Source: Synechococcus sp. WH 8101 (GTDB lineage Bacteria; Cyanobacteriota; Cyanobacteriia; PCC-6307; Cyanobiaceae). From it: DNA of 64,000 bases. How positions within the stretch are numbered: position 1 is the first letter of the stretch; each line of letters starts with the position of its first letter. The notes beneath the pieces were generated by a model. It was not told where the DNA came from, searched no databases, and saw only the letters and a list, made by a program, of their open reading frames with translations. Both the position numbers and the translations under genes were made by a program. Positions 1 through 9,293 of the stretch are shown here, piece by piece. Location: NCBI RefSeq assembly GCF_004209775.1, contig NZ_CP035914.1, positions 744,001-808,000 on the forward strand, in the 5' to 3' direction.

Positions 1-640
1 CGGTCATCGACAACCGATTGAAGGTGCTTTCTGCGGCACTGAAGGGAACGCTGCCGCATTCAGCATTGGCGTACACCCACAACTCAGGCTGGCGCAGGAG
101 GGCGAGGGTGGTGTCTTGAAGCACGCGTTGCAGACCGGAAGCCTGGCTCGTGTCGGCCGTGGCGGCCAGTTGGCGCAGGTCGCTCTGCAGGGCTTTGGCA
201 CTTGCCAGCAACCCCACCTGCACCTGGATCAGGCTCACGGGCCCTGGATTGATCGTGTTGACCCGATCGCCGCCGATCGCAGTGCCGCCGCCACTGCCAG
301 CGCTACGGAAGGCATTCACCAGCACCCCCACGATCGCCATCAGGATTAGAAAACCGAAGAGACCGCCGCCCCCGAATCCGAAGATCGGGATGATGAACGG
401 AAAGCCGATGCCACCGCCATAGCCGCGGCTGTAGCCACCGCCGTAGCTGCGGTTCAGCCCACCGCTGCGCGGCATCGATGGGGCCCGGAAACTGCCGCCG
501 CCGATGCGGCCGCCGCTGGCGGCTTCACTCACCTGGGGCTGAATGATCAACACGCTGATGAGCAACAGCGGGATCATCAAGATCGACAGGCTGCGCTGCA
601 GCCAAGGATGCAGCGGTGATTGGCTCCGGTGCTTCGGCAT
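1..640 (-). CDS. DUF1517-family membrane protein, 3' end outside window
   Basis: The minus strand is open from an ATG at 640 to the window edge, giving 213 codons without a stop. The N-terminus has a basic start and a hydrophobic stretch (about residues 15-33) ending near VSEAASGG, which reads as a signal peptide or anchor. A Gly/Arg/Ser/Tyr-rich segment follows (about 42-80), then a second hydrophobic segment around residues 80-110, then a soluble helical region. This order is typical of the cyanobacterial and plastid DUF1517 family, which has no settled biochemical function. The C-terminal part is missing only because the window ends. thiS and thiE lie upstream on the same strand, with a gap of about 35 bp to thiS. 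Confidence 0.75.
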   Translation of the reverse strand, partial: MPKHRSQSPLHPWLQRSLSILMIPLLLISVLIIQPQVSEAASGGRIGGGSFRAPSMPRSGGLNRSYGGGYSRGYGGGIGFPFIIPIFGFGGGGLFGFLILMAIVGVLVNAFRSAGSGGGTAIGGDRVNTINPGPVSLIQVQVGLLASAKALQSDLRQLAATADTSQASGLQRVLQDTTLALLRQPELWVYANAECGSVPFSAAESTFNRLSMT

Positions 641-675
641 GCGTTCTCCAGCGGCTCACATCGTTGAAAACGACT

Positions 676-891
676 CTAGGAACCGCCACCCACGATGGTG
701 ACAATCTCCAACGTGTCGCCATCGCGGACGGTTTGGCTGTCCCACCGATCTGGGGTCAGGATCAAGCCGTTGAATTCCACCACCACCAGGCGTGGATGGT
801 GCCCCAGTTGCTCGATGACCGCCGCCAGGTTGGCCGGGGCAGGGCTGAGCTGGCGTAGCTCTCCATTCACCTGCAGTTGAAGCGTGGGCAT
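676..891 (-). CDS. thiS: Sulfur carrier protein ThiS
   Basis: This 71-residue ubiquitin-like protein has the expected short beta-grasp length and ends in VGGGS. ThiS carries sulfur as a C-terminal thiocarboxylate for thiazole formation in thiamine synthesis, with ThiG and ThiF as partners; neither partner is seen here. It starts at an ATG 42 bp after the thiE stop on the same strand, so the two are probably cotranscribed. The odd point is the terminal Ser after the glycines. Classical ThiS ends in Gly-Gly, so this form would need trimming or is a lineage-specific variant. The identification rests on size, the C-terminal motif and the thiE neighbour. Confidence 0.85.
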   Translation of the reverse strand: MPTLQLQVNGELRQLSPAPANLAAVIEQLGHHPRLVVVEFNGLILTPDRWDSQTVRDGDTLEIVTIVGGGS

Positions 892-933
892 CGCGGTTGA
901 GGGCGGTCAGAACAAGTCAGAACACGGGAGCGG

Positions 934-1980
934 TCACGACAGCGCCGTGAGCAGTTCGTGGCTGGCCGCATGGGCATCGGTGGCTTCCATGATTGCGCGC
1001 ACCACCGCCACCCGATGGGCGCCGGCCGCACGCACCGCGTCGAGCCGTTCTGCATCGATGCCGCCGATGGCGAACCAGGGAATGGAGGCATGGCGACTGG
1101 CTTCCTCAACCCACTGCAGGCCGCGTGCGGTGCGATCCGGTTTGGTGGCCGTTGCATACACCGGACCGACGCCCACGTAGTCGCAGCCTTCGTTTTGGGC
1201 CGTGAGCAGCTGCTCGAGCTGGTGGGTGCTGCGCCCTAACAGGCGATGGGGGCCGATCAGGGCACGCGCTTCCTGTGTAGGGAGATCTTCCTGGCCCAGG
1301 TGCACGCCATCGGCATCCACCAGGAGGGCCAGATCAATCCGGTCGTTCACGATGAATAGGGCCTGATGCCGCTTGCAGAGCTCGGCCAGGGCGCGTGCCT
1401 CCTCGAGCCGCTGTAGGTCATGGCCTTCTTTCGCTCTGTATTGCACCAGGGAGACGCCCGCCTGGAGGGCAGCGGCGACCTGGGCCTCCAGGTTTGGCAC
1501 CGGCGAGGTCACGAGATAGAGCCGGCTCTTCTGCAGGCGCCGCAGGCGTTCCTGATGGTCTCCAGCCTGCAGGATCGTGACCTCGAGGTCGTAGATGCCG
1601 TAGCGGATCTCCGCGGCCGTCGCCGCCAGCTCTGGGTCGCGATCGCGTCCGAATTCCTCCAATACTCGGAGCGCTTCCTGAATCCGTCCGCAATTGGCGG
1701 CCACGATCTGTTCCGAGTGATCCCGCTGCTGCTGGGCGGGGTGGCCCAGGCCGGCGCCGCTGTCGGTGGCGGTGGACCGTGCTTCCTTGTAACCCCTGTG
1801 GTGGTGGACGCCGAGTCGCTGGCGCCAATCCTTGAGGCAGATCACCAGATCCTGCCGGTCGAGTCCGAAGCGGCACCAGTCTTCAACGACGCGAAGTCCT
1901 TCGCGGGCCCGGTCGAGATTGGCGTCGATCAGCCGGGCCACACGCTGATCGCCGAAGGCAGCGACAAGCATCGATTTCAT
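934..1980 (-). CDS. thiE: Thiamine-phosphate synthase, long form
   Basis: ThiE condenses HMP pyrophosphate with HET phosphate to make thiamine phosphate in the cytoplasm. The catalytic TIM barrel occupies about residues 152-345. Visible motifs are QYRAKE (180-185), NDR (212-214), VHLGQ (226-230), GPVYATATK (272-280) and AIGGI (304-308). Ahead of it is an extra helical domain of about 145 residues, so the protein is 348 long against roughly 210 for the bacterial standard. Such an extension is common in cyanobacteria and its role is not established. The start is an ATG at 1980; a second Met three codons later is possible. thiS follows on the same strand and a small membrane protein gene diverges at 2017. 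Confidence 0.92.
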   Translation of the reverse strand: MKSMLVAAFGDQRVARLIDANLDRAREGLRVVEDWCRFGLDRQDLVICLKDWRQRLGVHHHRGYKEARSTATDSGAGLGHPAQQQRDHSEQIVAANCGRIQEALRVLEEFGRDRDPELAATAAEIRYGIYDLEVTILQAGDHQERLRRLQKSRLYLVTSPVPNLEAQVAAALQAGVSLVQYRAKEGHDLQRLEEARALAELCKRHQALFIVNDRIDLALLVDADGVHLGQEDLPTQEARALIGPHRLLGRSTHQLEQLLTAQNEGCDYVGVGPVYATATKPDRTARGLQWVEEASRHASIPWFAIGGIDAERLDAVRAAGAHRVAVVRAIMEATDAHAASHELLTALS

Positions 1981-2016
1981 GGCAATCTTGGCAGGATCGC
2001 ACGCCTACGAGCGGCC

Positions 2017-2136
2017 ATGGACAACGGTGGATCCGAGAGCACCATGCACGTGTTGGTGTGGGGGATCGTGCTCCTGGGGGGGATCGGCGTGTTCATCGTC
2101 TGGGGTTTGGCGAACGCCTACCCCACCGGTGCCTGA
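2017..2136 (+). CDS. Small single-span membrane protein, 39 aa
   Basis: This short frame begins with an ATG at 2017, 36 bp from the divergent thiE start, and stops at 2136. About 22 hydrophobic residues (roughly 11-33) form one membrane span, followed by the short polar tail NAYPTGA. An internal Met at residue 10 is an alternative start that leaves just the span and tail. The last 19 bases overlap the 3' end of ribF, which runs the other way. I do not recognise the family. Length and topology resemble small thylakoid or envelope peptides of cyanobacteria, but no named photosystem subunit matches. It could be a chance frame in GC-rich DNA. Confidence 0.5.
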   Translation: MDNGGSESTMHVLVWGIVLLGGIGVFIVWGLANAYPTGA

Positions 2137-3044
2137 AGCCGAAGACGCGCCCGTTGGGCATCGAGGCCGATCTGGGCGCTGAGCTCCTCCAGCCCTGAGA
2201 AGCGCTGCTGCCCCCGCAGGCGTTCCACCGGTTCCACCGTGAGCTCCCGCCCTTCCAGTTCCAGGCGGGTGTCGAGCAGATGCACCTCCACGGCCGAGGG
2301 GGAGGTGGGATCCACCGTGGGCTGGGGGCCCAGGTTCATCACCGCCGGCAGACGCTCGCCCTTGTCTTGGAAGAAGGCCCAGGCGGCATACACCCCGAGG
2401 CCGGGCAGGAATTTGCGTCCATCCACCTGGAGGTTGGCCGTCGGCCAGCCGAGCTCGCGGCCGAGGCCTCGCCCTCGTACCACCCGACCGCTGAAGCGAT
2501 AGGCCCGCCCGAGCAGTGCGCTGGCCCTGGCGAGGTCGCCGGCATTGAGAGCCGCGCGGATGCGGCTGCTGCTCATCCGGCCGCCGTCGTCTTCCAGGAT
2601 CGGCAGCACGCTGACCCGCACGCCGGCGCGTTCACACAGCCTGCGCAGGGTGTTGGTGTCGCCTGTGCGGTCGCGTCCGAAGCGGAAATTGGCACCGACG
2701 GCGATGTGACGCGCCTGCAGGGTCGTCAGCAGCACCTGATCGACAAAGTCGTCCGCCTGCAGCCGGGCCAGCTGCTGGTCAAAGGGCACCAGCACCAGCT
2801 GCTCGATCCCCAGCGGTTCGAGCAGATCCACCTTTTCCGAAGGCAGATCGAGCCGCAGGCGGGGTTCGCCATGCAGCACTTCGCGGGGGTGGGGCCAGAA
2901 GCTCACCACGCTCGGCAGGCCGCCGCAGGGATCCCCACACACGGCATCGATCACGCGCCGATGGCCGGCATGGAGGCCATCGAAGCTGCCGAGGGCCAGG
3001 GCCGTTGGCGTGCGGGCCTGCTGGGGTGAGCAGAGGGGGATCAA
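2118..3044 (-). CDS. ribF: Bifunctional riboflavin kinase / FAD synthetase
   Basis: RibF phosphorylates riboflavin to FMN and adenylates FMN to FAD. The N-terminal nucleotidyltransferase half shows LGSFDGLHAGHR (about residues 18-29), the HxGH-type adenylyltransferase motif, and a later FGRDRTGD motif. The C-terminal kinase half contains GWPTANL and an acidic VEVHLLD segment. Its 308 residues fit the family. The reading frame begins with TTG at 3044; the nearest upstream ATG is out of frame or blocked by a stop, so TTG is the best start. Transcription runs towards thiE. Confidence 0.92.
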   Translation of the reverse strand: MIPLCSPQQARTPTALALGSFDGLHAGHRRVIDAVCGDPCGGLPSVVSFWPHPREVLHGEPRLRLDLPSEKVDLLEPLGIEQLVLVPFDQQLARLQADDFVDQVLLTTLQARHIAVGANFRFGRDRTGDTNTLRRLCERAGVRVSVLPILEDDGGRMSSSRIRAALNAGDLARASALLGRAYRFSGRVVRGRGLGRELGWPTANLQVDGRKFLPGLGVYAAWAFFQDKGERLPAVMNLGPQPTVDPTSPSAVEVHLLDTRLELEGRELTVEPVERLRGQQRFSGLEELSAQIGLDAQRARLRLQAPVG

Positions 3045-3105
3045 GGCTGGCCGTGCATCCGGCAGGAGTTGATGCCAAGTTTGGACGACCGCCGTTCACT
3101 CGCGC

Positions 3106-3678
3106 ATGGCCGATCGCCTTGATTTCCAGCAGCTCGCCCTGGGCGTGCGCCGGATGGCCTGGATCCGCTTCTGGATTCAAACGGCCCTCGGCGTGGTGGT
3201 GGTGGGGGTGTTGCTGTTCAACAACATTGGCGGCAGCCTGGCGCGCAATTCGGAGCGGGCGTTGGGGCTTGGGCCGGGCCTCTCACTCACCACGCTTTCG
3301 TTTTTTGTGTTGTTGTTCAGCCTCTGGCAGGGCTGGTTGATCGTGCGTCTTGGCCGCGCCCTGGGCAGCAACGCTAGGCCCAGTCGCGGCGAGGCGAGTC
3401 GCCTGATCAAGCGCGGCTTGCTGGCGGATCTGCTCGGCCTGGTGCTCGCCTCTGTGGGCTATCAGAGCCTGGCCGGCAGCCTGTTCGTGCAGGCCTCTCT
3501 GCAGGCCCCTGGCTTCTTTGGATCTCCTGTGGGGGGAACCAGCGCCCGCAGCCTGGTGGGTTACCCGATCACCTCGATTGAAATGCTTTCGGTGTTGAGC
3601 AACACCCAGGTGTTGTTCGCCCACACCATCGGTTTGATCCTCTCTCTTTGGTTGCTGCAGCGGATTTACCGCACCTGA
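3106..3678 (+). CDS. DUF3611-family membrane protein
   Basis: This 190-residue protein has four hydrophobic spans, around residues 20-42, 62-82, 105-125 and 168-186. It begins with a short cytosolic segment of the form LDFQQLALGVRRMAWIRFW. The arrangement matches DUF3611, a family found in cyanobacteria and plants whose function is unknown. It diverges from ribF, with about 60 bp between the start codons, and is convergent with surE, where only 5 bp separate the stops. No catalytic motif is visible. Confidence 0.75.
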   Translation: MADRLDFQQLALGVRRMAWIRFWIQTALGVVVVGVLLFNNIGGSLARNSERALGLGPGLSLTTLSFFVLLFSLWQGWLIVRLGRALGSNARPSRGEASRLIKRGLLADLLGLVLASVGYQSLAGSLFVQASLQAPGFFGSPVGGTSARSLVGYPITSIEMLSVLSNTQVLFAHTIGLILSLWLLQRIYRT

Positions 3679-3683
3679 AGGCG

Positions 3684-4493
3684 TCAGCGCACCAGCTGGT
3701 CGGCGAGTTGCAACTTGGGCAGGCTGCTCAGGCCACCACGCCAGAACAGTTCCGGCTGGATCGGTGTCAATGACGGAGCATTGGCCTGAATCTGGGCCAC
3801 ATCGGTGGGCCAGTCGCGGGGGCCGTCGCCGCCCGATTCGAGGTCTTCGACTGCTTCGCCGGCCAGCCAGTAATAGGTGCGGCCGCGGGGATCGACGCGG
3901 GGGCTGAACTGTTCGTCGTAGCGACGGATCGAAAGACGGGTCCAGCGCAGCGCTCCCATCGCCTCCGGATGGCAGGGGGGGATGTTGAGATTCAGCAGCA
4001 GTTGCTCAGGCCAGCCATCGGCAAGGGCGGCTTCAGCTACCGCGAGGGCCAGCTCTCCGGCACCCGTGAAATCACGCCACTGGAAGCAGGCGCTACTGAT
4101 CGCCATCGCCGGCAGCCCTTCGAGGGTGCCCTCCATGGCGGCGGCCACGGTGCCGGAGCAGAACACATCCGTGCCCAGGTTGGGTCCGTGGTTGATCCCC
4201 GACAGCACCAGATCGGGCGGACTGTCGAGCAATTCGAACAGGGCCAGTTTCATGCAGTCGGCGGGGGTGCCGCTGCAGGCCCAGGCGGTGATGTCGTGCT
4301 CAAACAGTTCATCGGCCCGTTCCGCCCGGATCGGCGTTTGCAGGGTGAGGCCGTGGCCGGTGGCAGAACGCTCCTGGTCGGGGCAGACCACGGTGACGCT
4401 GTGGCCACGACTGGCCGCTGCGGCGGCCAGAGCGCGAATGCCCGCTGCGAAGACGCCGTCGTCATTGCTGATCAGGATCCGCAGCGGGGACAT
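3684..4493 (-). CDS. surE: 5'/3'-nucleotidase SurE
   Basis: SurE is a metal-dependent phosphatase acting on nucleoside monophosphates. The metal-binding NDDG lies at residues 10-13, and the second conserved segment [10 protein letters not shown] at 98-107. ERSATGH near residues 41-47 is also typical. The length of 269 residues is usual. The ATG start at 4493 is 71 bp from the divergent pheS start, so the two share an intergenic promoter region. Confidence 0.93.
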   Translation of the reverse strand: MSPLRILISNDDGVFAAGIRALAAAAASRGHSVTVVCPDQERSATGHGLTLQTPIRAERADELFEHDITAWACSGTPADCMKLALFELLDSPPDLVLSGINHGPNLGTDVFCSGTVAAAMEGTLEGLPAMAISSACFQWRDFTGAGELALAVAEAALADGWPEQLLLNLNIPPCHPEAMGALRWTRLSIRRYDEQFSPRVDPRGRTYYWLAGEAVEDLESGGDGPRDWPTDVAQIQANAPSLTPIQPELFWRGGLSSLPKLQLADQLVR

Positions 4494-4564
4494 GGCATCC
4501 GGGGCTTCTGGGGGGAACCTAAGCGTGCTGGCTGCCTACAGTCAGTCGCCGCGATCCCGATGCC

Positions 4565-5572
4565 GTGAGCGCCACCGTGTCTCTTCAGCAGCTCACCGAT
4601 CAGTTGGAGGCCCTCGAAGCCGACGCTGCCGCAGCGATTGCCAGCGCCGCCGATGCCGAGGCGCTGGAGCAGCTGCGAGTGGGTTTGCTCGGCAAAAAAG
4701 GCCGCCTCTCCGGTGTGCTCGGCGCCATGGGCAAGCTGCCGGGCGATGAACGGCCCCTGGTGGGGCAGCGGGCCAATGTGTTGAAAACCCAGGTCCAGGA
4801 GCTGCTCAGTCAACGACTGCAGGCGGTGAAAAGCGCGGCGATGGAGGCCCGGATCGCGGCCGAGACTCTGGATGTCACGGCAGCGGCCAGTGGCACCCCC
4901 GTGGGGCATCGCCACCCTCTGATCACCACCACCGAGGAGATCGTTGATCTGTTCTGCGGCCTCGGCTATCAGGTGGCGGAGGGCCCGGAGGTCGAGAGCG
5001 ACCACTACAACTTCACGGCCCTCAACATCCCTGCGGATCACCCGGCCCGTGACATGCAGGACACCTTTTATCTCCAGGACAACCTGCTGCTGCGCACCCA
5101 CACCTCACCGGTGCAGATCCGTCACCTGGAGCAGACTCCACCCCCCGTGCGCATCGTGGCGCCCGGTCGGGTATATCGCCGCGATGCCGTCGATGCCACC
5201 CACTCGCCCGTGTTCCACCAGGTGGAGGTGCTGGCGATTGATGAGGGCCTGGATTTCAGCCATTTGCGCGGCACGGTGATGGCCTTTCTGAAGGCCTTCT
5301 TCGGCGATCTGCCGGTGCGTTTCCGCGCCAGCTACTTCCCCTTCACCGAACCGTCCGCGGAGGTGGATGTGCAGTGGCGCGGGCGCTGGCTGGAAGTGAT
5401 GGGCTGCGGCATGGTCGATCCGGCGGTGCTGGAGGGGCTGGGTCTGGATCCCGATCGCTGGAGCGGCTTCGCGGCCGGTTTGGGTGTGGAGCGCTTCTGC
5501 ATGGTGCGCCACGGTATCGATGACATTCGCCGCCTTTACACGAGCGATCTGCGCTTCCTCGAACAGTTCTGA
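4565..5572 (+). CDS. pheS: Phenylalanyl-tRNA synthetase alpha subunit
   Basis: The alpha subunit charges tRNA-Phe together with PheT. An N-terminal coiled-coil arm (about residues 1-85) is followed by the class II core. [19 protein letters not shown] is class II motif 2, and [16 protein letters not shown] is the typical PheS signature leading to motif 3 near GLGVERF. The length of 335 residues is normal. The start is GTG at 4565. pheT is not adjacent, which is common in cyanobacteria. Confidence 0.95.
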   Translation: MSATVSLQQLTDQLEALEADAAAAIASAADAEALEQLRVGLLGKKGRLSGVLGAMGKLPGDERPLVGQRANVLKTQVQELLSQRLQAVKSAAMEARIAAETLDVTAAASGTPVGHRHPLITTTEEIVDLFCGLGYQVAEGPEVESDHYNFTALNIPADHPARDMQDTFYLQDNLLLRTHTSPVQIRHLEQTPPPVRIVAPGRVYRRDAVDATHSPVFHQVEVLAIDEGLDFSHLRGTVMAFLKAFFGDLPVRFRASYFPFTEPSAEVDVQWRGRWLEVMGCGMVDPAVLEGLGLDPDRWSGFAAGLGVERFCMVRHGIDDIRRLYTSDLRFLEQF

Positions 5573-5630
5573 GCCTTGCCTTAAGCCAGCGCAGCGGAAA
5601 GTCTCATAAAATTCCTGGGCTGTTGTTTGG

Positions 5631-6548
5631 ATGCGATCGGTGCCCCGGGTCGGACTGATCGTCAATGACGGCAAGCCGCTGGCGGTTGACACCGCCCAGA
5701 CGATCCAGGCCCGTCTTGAACGCTGCGGCCATGAGGTGGTGCGCGCCAGCAGCGCCGGCGGCATGGTGGGCTTTGCCAATCCCGACCAGCACCTGCGCAT
5801 GTTGGGCTACAACGCCTGCGTGCCTGAGGGGTTTGATCCGAGCATGGCCCTGGCGATCGTGCTGGGGGGGGATGGCACGGTGCTTTCGGCGTCGCGCCAG
5901 ACGGCACCGGTTGGGGTGCCGATTCTCACGATCAACACCGGCCATCTGGGCTTTCTGGCCGAGGCCTATCTGGGTGATCTGGATCGGGCCCTGGAGCAGG
6001 TGCTCACCCAGCAATGGACGATCGAGGAGCGCGCCAGTTTGGTGGTGAGCGTGATGCGGGGTGATCAGCGTCGCTGGGAAGCGCTCTGCCTCAACGAGAT
6101 GGCCTTGCATCGCGAGCCCCTCACCAGCATGTGCCATTTCGAGATCGCGATCGGTCGCCATGCCCCGGTCGATATCTCTGCCGATGGCGTGATCCTCTCG
6201 ACGCCCACCGGTTCCACCGCTTATGCCCTCAGTGCGGGCGGCCCGGTGATCACGCCCGATTGCCCGGTGCTGCAGCTGACCCCGATCGCGCCCCACTCCC
6301 TGGCGTCCAGGGCTTTGGTGTTCAGCGACCGGGAGCCGGTCACCGTGTTTCCCGCCACGCCGGAACGGTTGATGATGGTGGTGGATGGCAGCGCCGGTTG
6401 CTACGTGTGGCCGGAAGATCGGGTGCTGATCCGGCGCAGTGACCATCCCGTGCGCTTTGTGCGCCTGTCAGACCATGAGTTTTTCCAGGTGCTGCGCAAC
6501 AAACTGGGTTGGGGCTTGCCCCATGTCGCCAAACCGGATCGGCCATGA
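5631..6548 (+). CDS. nadK: NAD kinase
   Basis: NadK phosphorylates NAD to NADP. GGDGT lies at residues 79-83, NTGHLGFL at 102-109, the NEM triad at 155-157 and TPTGSTAY at 191-198. Its length of 305 residues is usual. Cyanobacteria commonly carry two NAD kinases, and which paralogue this is cannot be told from the window. The stop codon overlaps the start of the next gene in ATGA (6545-6548), so the two are probably translationally coupled. Confidence 0.94.
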   Translation: MRSVPRVGLIVNDGKPLAVDTAQTIQARLERCGHEVVRASSAGGMVGFANPDQHLRMLGYNACVPEGFDPSMALAIVLGGDGTVLSASRQTAPVGVPILTINTGHLGFLAEAYLGDLDRALEQVLTQQWTIEERASLVVSVMRGDQRRWEALCLNEMALHREPLTSMCHFEIAIGRHAPVDISADGVILSTPTGSTAYALSAGGPVITPDCPVLQLTPIAPHSLASRALVFSDREPVTVFPATPERLMMVVDGSAGCYVWPEDRVLIRRSDHPVRFVRLSDHEFFQVLRNKLGWGLPHVAKPDRP

Positions 6549-7231
6549 CGACGGGTCTGCTGGTATTGCTCGTGGGACCCGGTGCCTCCGTTCTGGCGCC
6601 GCGTCTCGAGGCCTCCGGATACCAACCACTCGCCTGGTCTGCGGGAGCGGCGGCGGCCATGCCCGCCAGGGCTGAGTCTCCGGTGGCAGCGATCCTGGCC
6701 TTGGATCAGGCCGATCGCATCCCTGATCTGCGCGCACGCTTCGGAGCGATGCCGATCCTGCTGGATGTGGAGAACGACAGCGTTGAAGCTCGCGAACTCT
6801 GCCTCAGCGCCGGAGCGGACGATTTCTGGCTCTCCTCACTCGGCACCAGTGATCTGCTGCAACGGCTTCGTCTGCACCGCCGCATTCAGGCCCGCAGCGG
6901 TGAGCAGCCCAGCCTGCTCCAGGTGGCTGATCTGAGCGTGGATCCCACCTGTCGTCAGGTCCGGCGCGGCAGTCGGCCGGTCGCGCTTACCGCTCGGGAG
7001 TACGCCCTTCTGATGTTCCTGTTCGATCACCGCGGTGAAGTGCTCAGCCGCGAGCAGATCCTGAGGGAGGTCTGGAACGACGACCAGGGCACGTCCAGCA
7101 ACGTGATCGAGGTGTATGTGCGTTATCTGCGCCAGAAACTGGAGGAGGGTGGCGAGAAACGCCTGATTCACACCATCCGCGGCCGCGGCTACTGCCTCAA
7201 CGACGGCATGCCCCAGCTCGAGCGTTCCTAG
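6545..7231 (+). CDS. OmpR-type winged-helix regulator with degenerate receiver domain
   Basis: The start is the ATG inside the ATGA overlap with nadK. The C-terminal half (about residues 118-232) is a clear OmpR/PhoB winged-helix domain with [24 protein letters not shown] and [10 protein letters not shown]. The N-terminal 110 residues have receiver-like spacing but lack the expected acidic pocket and the aspartate of the usual LLDLMLP segment. The protein is therefore likely to be phosphorylation-independent. No kinase gene is adjacent. Cotranslation with nadK suggests a regulatory link to NADP supply, which is inference only. Confidence 0.8.
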   Translation: MTTGLLVLLVGPGASVLAPRLEASGYQPLAWSAGAAAAMPARAESPVAAILALDQADRIPDLRARFGAMPILLDVENDSVEARELCLSAGADDFWLSSLGTSDLLQRLRLHRRIQARSGEQPSLLQVADLSVDPTCRQVRRGSRPVALTAREYALLMFLFDHRGEVLSREQILREVWNDDQGTSSNVIEVYVRYLRQKLEEGGEKRLIHTIRGRGYCLNDGMPQLERS

Positions 7232-7233
7232 CC

Positions 7234-7719
7234 ATGGAGCTGCCGCCCGCCCAGTCGCCACCGCAACAGCTGCCCCTAGAGGCACGCTGGTGCGTGGCCG
7301 ATCGCCGTGATGCCTGCGTGCTGCTTGAGGTAGCCGATGAACCCCAGGAGCAACGCCTGGGACTGATGCAGCGACCGGCCCTGCGACCGCTAAGGGGGAT
7401 GTGGTTCCCGTTCCGACCCTCACGGCCGCTGCGCTTCTGGATGTTCAACACGATCGCCCCACTCGACATGGTGTTCGTGCGCGATGGCCAGGTGCTGGCG
7501 ATTCAGCGCGATGTGCCCATCTGTCGGGCTCAACCTTGCCCGTCCTACTGGGCGGATGCGGATGGCAACGGCCGGGCCGATTTCGCCGATGGCGTGATCG
7601 AGCTCGGCGCCGGCGAGGCGACCCGGCTGGGCGTCAAGGTCGGCCTGCCGGTACGGATCGAGTCGATCGCTCCGGTTGTGGCGCCACGCCGATCCGCCTC
7701 AACGCACGTCGAAGAATGA
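7234..7719 (+). CDS. DUF192-family protein
   Basis: This protein of 161 residues starts 2 bp after the stop of the winged-helix regulator, so it is probably the third gene of the nadK operon. The DUF192 core includes QRLGLMQRP, an arginine-rich MWFPF segment, LRFWMFNTIAPLDMVFV and a closing VIELGAGEATRLGVKVG. DUF192 proteins are small beta-rich proteins without an established activity, many of them exported; no convincing signal peptide is seen here. A DADGNGRADF segment looks like a calcium-loop insertion. The 3' end overlaps the convergent DUF4114 gene by 21 bp. Confidence 0.8.
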   Translation: MELPPAQSPPQQLPLEARWCVADRRDACVLLEVADEPQEQRLGLMQRPALRPLRGMWFPFRPSRPLRFWMFNTIAPLDMVFVRDGQVLAIQRDVPICRAQPCPSYWADADGNGRADFADGVIELGAGEATRLGVKVGLPVRIESIAPVVAPRRSASTHVEE

Positions 7720-9132
7720 GAACGTCATCGTCAGGTCGTTGAAGTCCTGATCGCCACCGCCGGGCAGATCCTCCATGCCGATTCGGTTGCTGCCAAGGCG
7801 CCTGAAATGGTTGAAACCATCGGGATTGGCGGCGTCGAAGGCGAAGTAGATCGCCTCCTTGCCAGGTTCCAGCACTTCCACCACCGGGGCGATCAGCGCT
7901 CCTCCCTGCAGGGTGTCCTGCCGGTCGCTGGAGCCATCGTCTTCGGCCTCCAGTCCTTGCAGCGGCGTCACGCTGTTGCGGGGGGAGAGGGCAGCCTGTT
8001 GATAGTCGGCATCGCCAGGGCGGATCAGGGCGCCGCTGACAGGATCGATGACAGCGCCATCCGCATCCTGGACCACATAGAACCCCACCCGAGACTGAAA
8101 ATCCGCCTCGCGACTTGCGCCCACATTCACGGTGAGCCGTTGTAAGGGATCGAGGCTGCGCAGGTCGAGGAGCACATCGTCTGGCGTGTCCTGCAGGGTG
8201 GCGATCGCGCTGCTGATCAGGCCATCCTGCTGGGGGATGAGGTCTGTGGCGGGGTTGAAGTTCGCTGGGATCGTATCCGGGAAATACACCCCGGCCTGAA
8301 AGGGCATCGCCCCGTCGTAGTGACTGCTCCAGGGCGGGCCATCGAGGCTGCTGGATTGCAGCTGCTGAATCGAGGAGAGGATGGCGTAGGGCAGGTTGTC
8401 TTGGCCGTCGAACGCGCGGGTGTCGGTGGAGATCGACCCTGGCAGCGCATCCGGGTTGTTGCTGCTGTATTGCTGGCCGAGGAAGCCATCGATCAGGCCG
8501 TTGTGGCGCAACACCGAGAGCACGTTCCACTGGCCATTGGCTCCCTTCTGGGAGTTGGTGAGGGGAAGGTTGGTTAACTGGAGAGGCGCGAGTAGACCGG
8601 AGCTGCTCAGCAGAGTGGCGATGTCGGGGTTGCCCAGGTTTTTGAAGAGGCTGCTGGAGGGAACTGGGATGATCCTGGCCTCGTCGCCCAGCACCTGCCG
8701 ACCGGCCCAGAGCACGGCGATCACGCCGGCGTACACCTGATCCACGTCGTCCTGGCTCAGACCTCCGGGTGCAAATTCAAAATCCTGGGCCCAGATGCTG
8801 TAGCCGCCTTGGCCATTCGGCTGCGTTTCCGAGCGGCTGAGAAATTCGCCCGGGTAGGTGAGCACCGCCTTGAGAATTGATTGCGCCACCTGCTGGCGGT
8901 TGCCATCCGTGATGCTGGTGGGCATCAGGCTGGCGATCAGGGGCCAGAGGTTCCGTCCTTTGAACTGGCGATCGTTCAGCGCGCACGACATGCCGACCAC
9001 CCGCCCGTCCTTGATCAGATCAGCGCGCGCCCCGGGGCTGAGCTCTCCGATCGGCACCACATCCGTGGGGATTGCGCCCGCCTCCAGAGTGGCCTTGAGG
9101 TTGTCGACGAAATAGGCGTAGGTGGTGGTCAT
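7699..9132 (-). CDS. DUF4114-containing protein, probably secreted
   Basis: The 477-residue product ends with a DUF4114-like domain (about residues 395-477). Its hallmarks are an aromatic YFAFDAANPDG segment and GMEDLPGGGDQDFNDLTM, which looks like a calcium-binding loop. The rest is rich in Asn, Gln, Ser and Pro, with few Lys and almost no Cys, as in secreted cyanobacterial proteins. No N-terminal signal peptide is seen. DUF4114 is often found at the C-terminus of extracellular or type I secreted proteins, so export by a type I system is plausible. I recognise no enzymatic motif in the first 390 residues. Confidence 0.7.
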   Translation of the reverse strand: MTTTYAYFVDNLKATLEAGAIPTDVVPIGELSPGARADLIKDGRVVGMSCALNDRQFKGRNLWPLIASLMPTSITDGNRQQVAQSILKAVLTYPGEFLSRSETQPNGQGGYSIWAQDFEFAPGGLSQDDVDQVYAGVIAVLWAGRQVLGDEARIIPVPSSSLFKNLGNPDIATLLSSSGLLAPLQLTNLPLTNSQKGANGQWNVLSVLRHNGLIDGFLGQQYSSNNPDALPGSISTDTRAFDGQDNLPYAILSSIQQLQSSSLDGPPWSSHYDGAMPFQAGVYFPDTIPANFNPATDLIPQQDGLISSAIATLQDTPDDVLLDLRSLDPLQRLTVNVGASREADFQSRVGFYVVQDADGAVIDPVSGALIRPGDADYQQAALSPRNSVTPLQGLEAEDDGSSDRQDTLQGGALIAPVVEVLEPGKEAIYFAFDAANPDGFNHFRRLGSNRIGMEDLPGGGDQDFNDLTMTFSFFDVR

Positions 9133-9135
9133 CGC

Positions 9136-9258
9136 TCAGCCGAAGAAGCCCTTGGATTGGAGAAACAGTCCGATGGCCAGCAGCGGCCCGAAGCCGGCGA
9201 TCAACAGGGTGATCTTCATGCGCAGGGGCGACACCTGACGGTCTTTCTGGAGTGGCAT
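9136..9258 (-). CDS. Small membrane protein, 40 aa
   Basis: An ATG at 9258 opens a 40-residue frame that stops 3 bp before the DUF4114 gene start on the same strand. The first 14 residues are polar and basic. Residues 15-33 form one hydrophobic span, followed by a short QSKGFFG tail. The tight spacing and typical topology argue for a real gene. The family is unknown to me. Confidence 0.5.
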   Translation of the reverse strand: MPLQKDRQVSPLRMKITLLIAGFGPLLAIGLFLQSKGFFG

Positions 9259-9293
9259 GGCGATCGCTTCGGGTTGAGCTTCGATTCTGGTGC

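Noticed and set aside
934-3044. TPP or FMN riboswitch ahead of thiE or ribF
   Set aside because: Both genes have short divergent upstream gaps with no sequence resembling the conserved THI or RFN elements.
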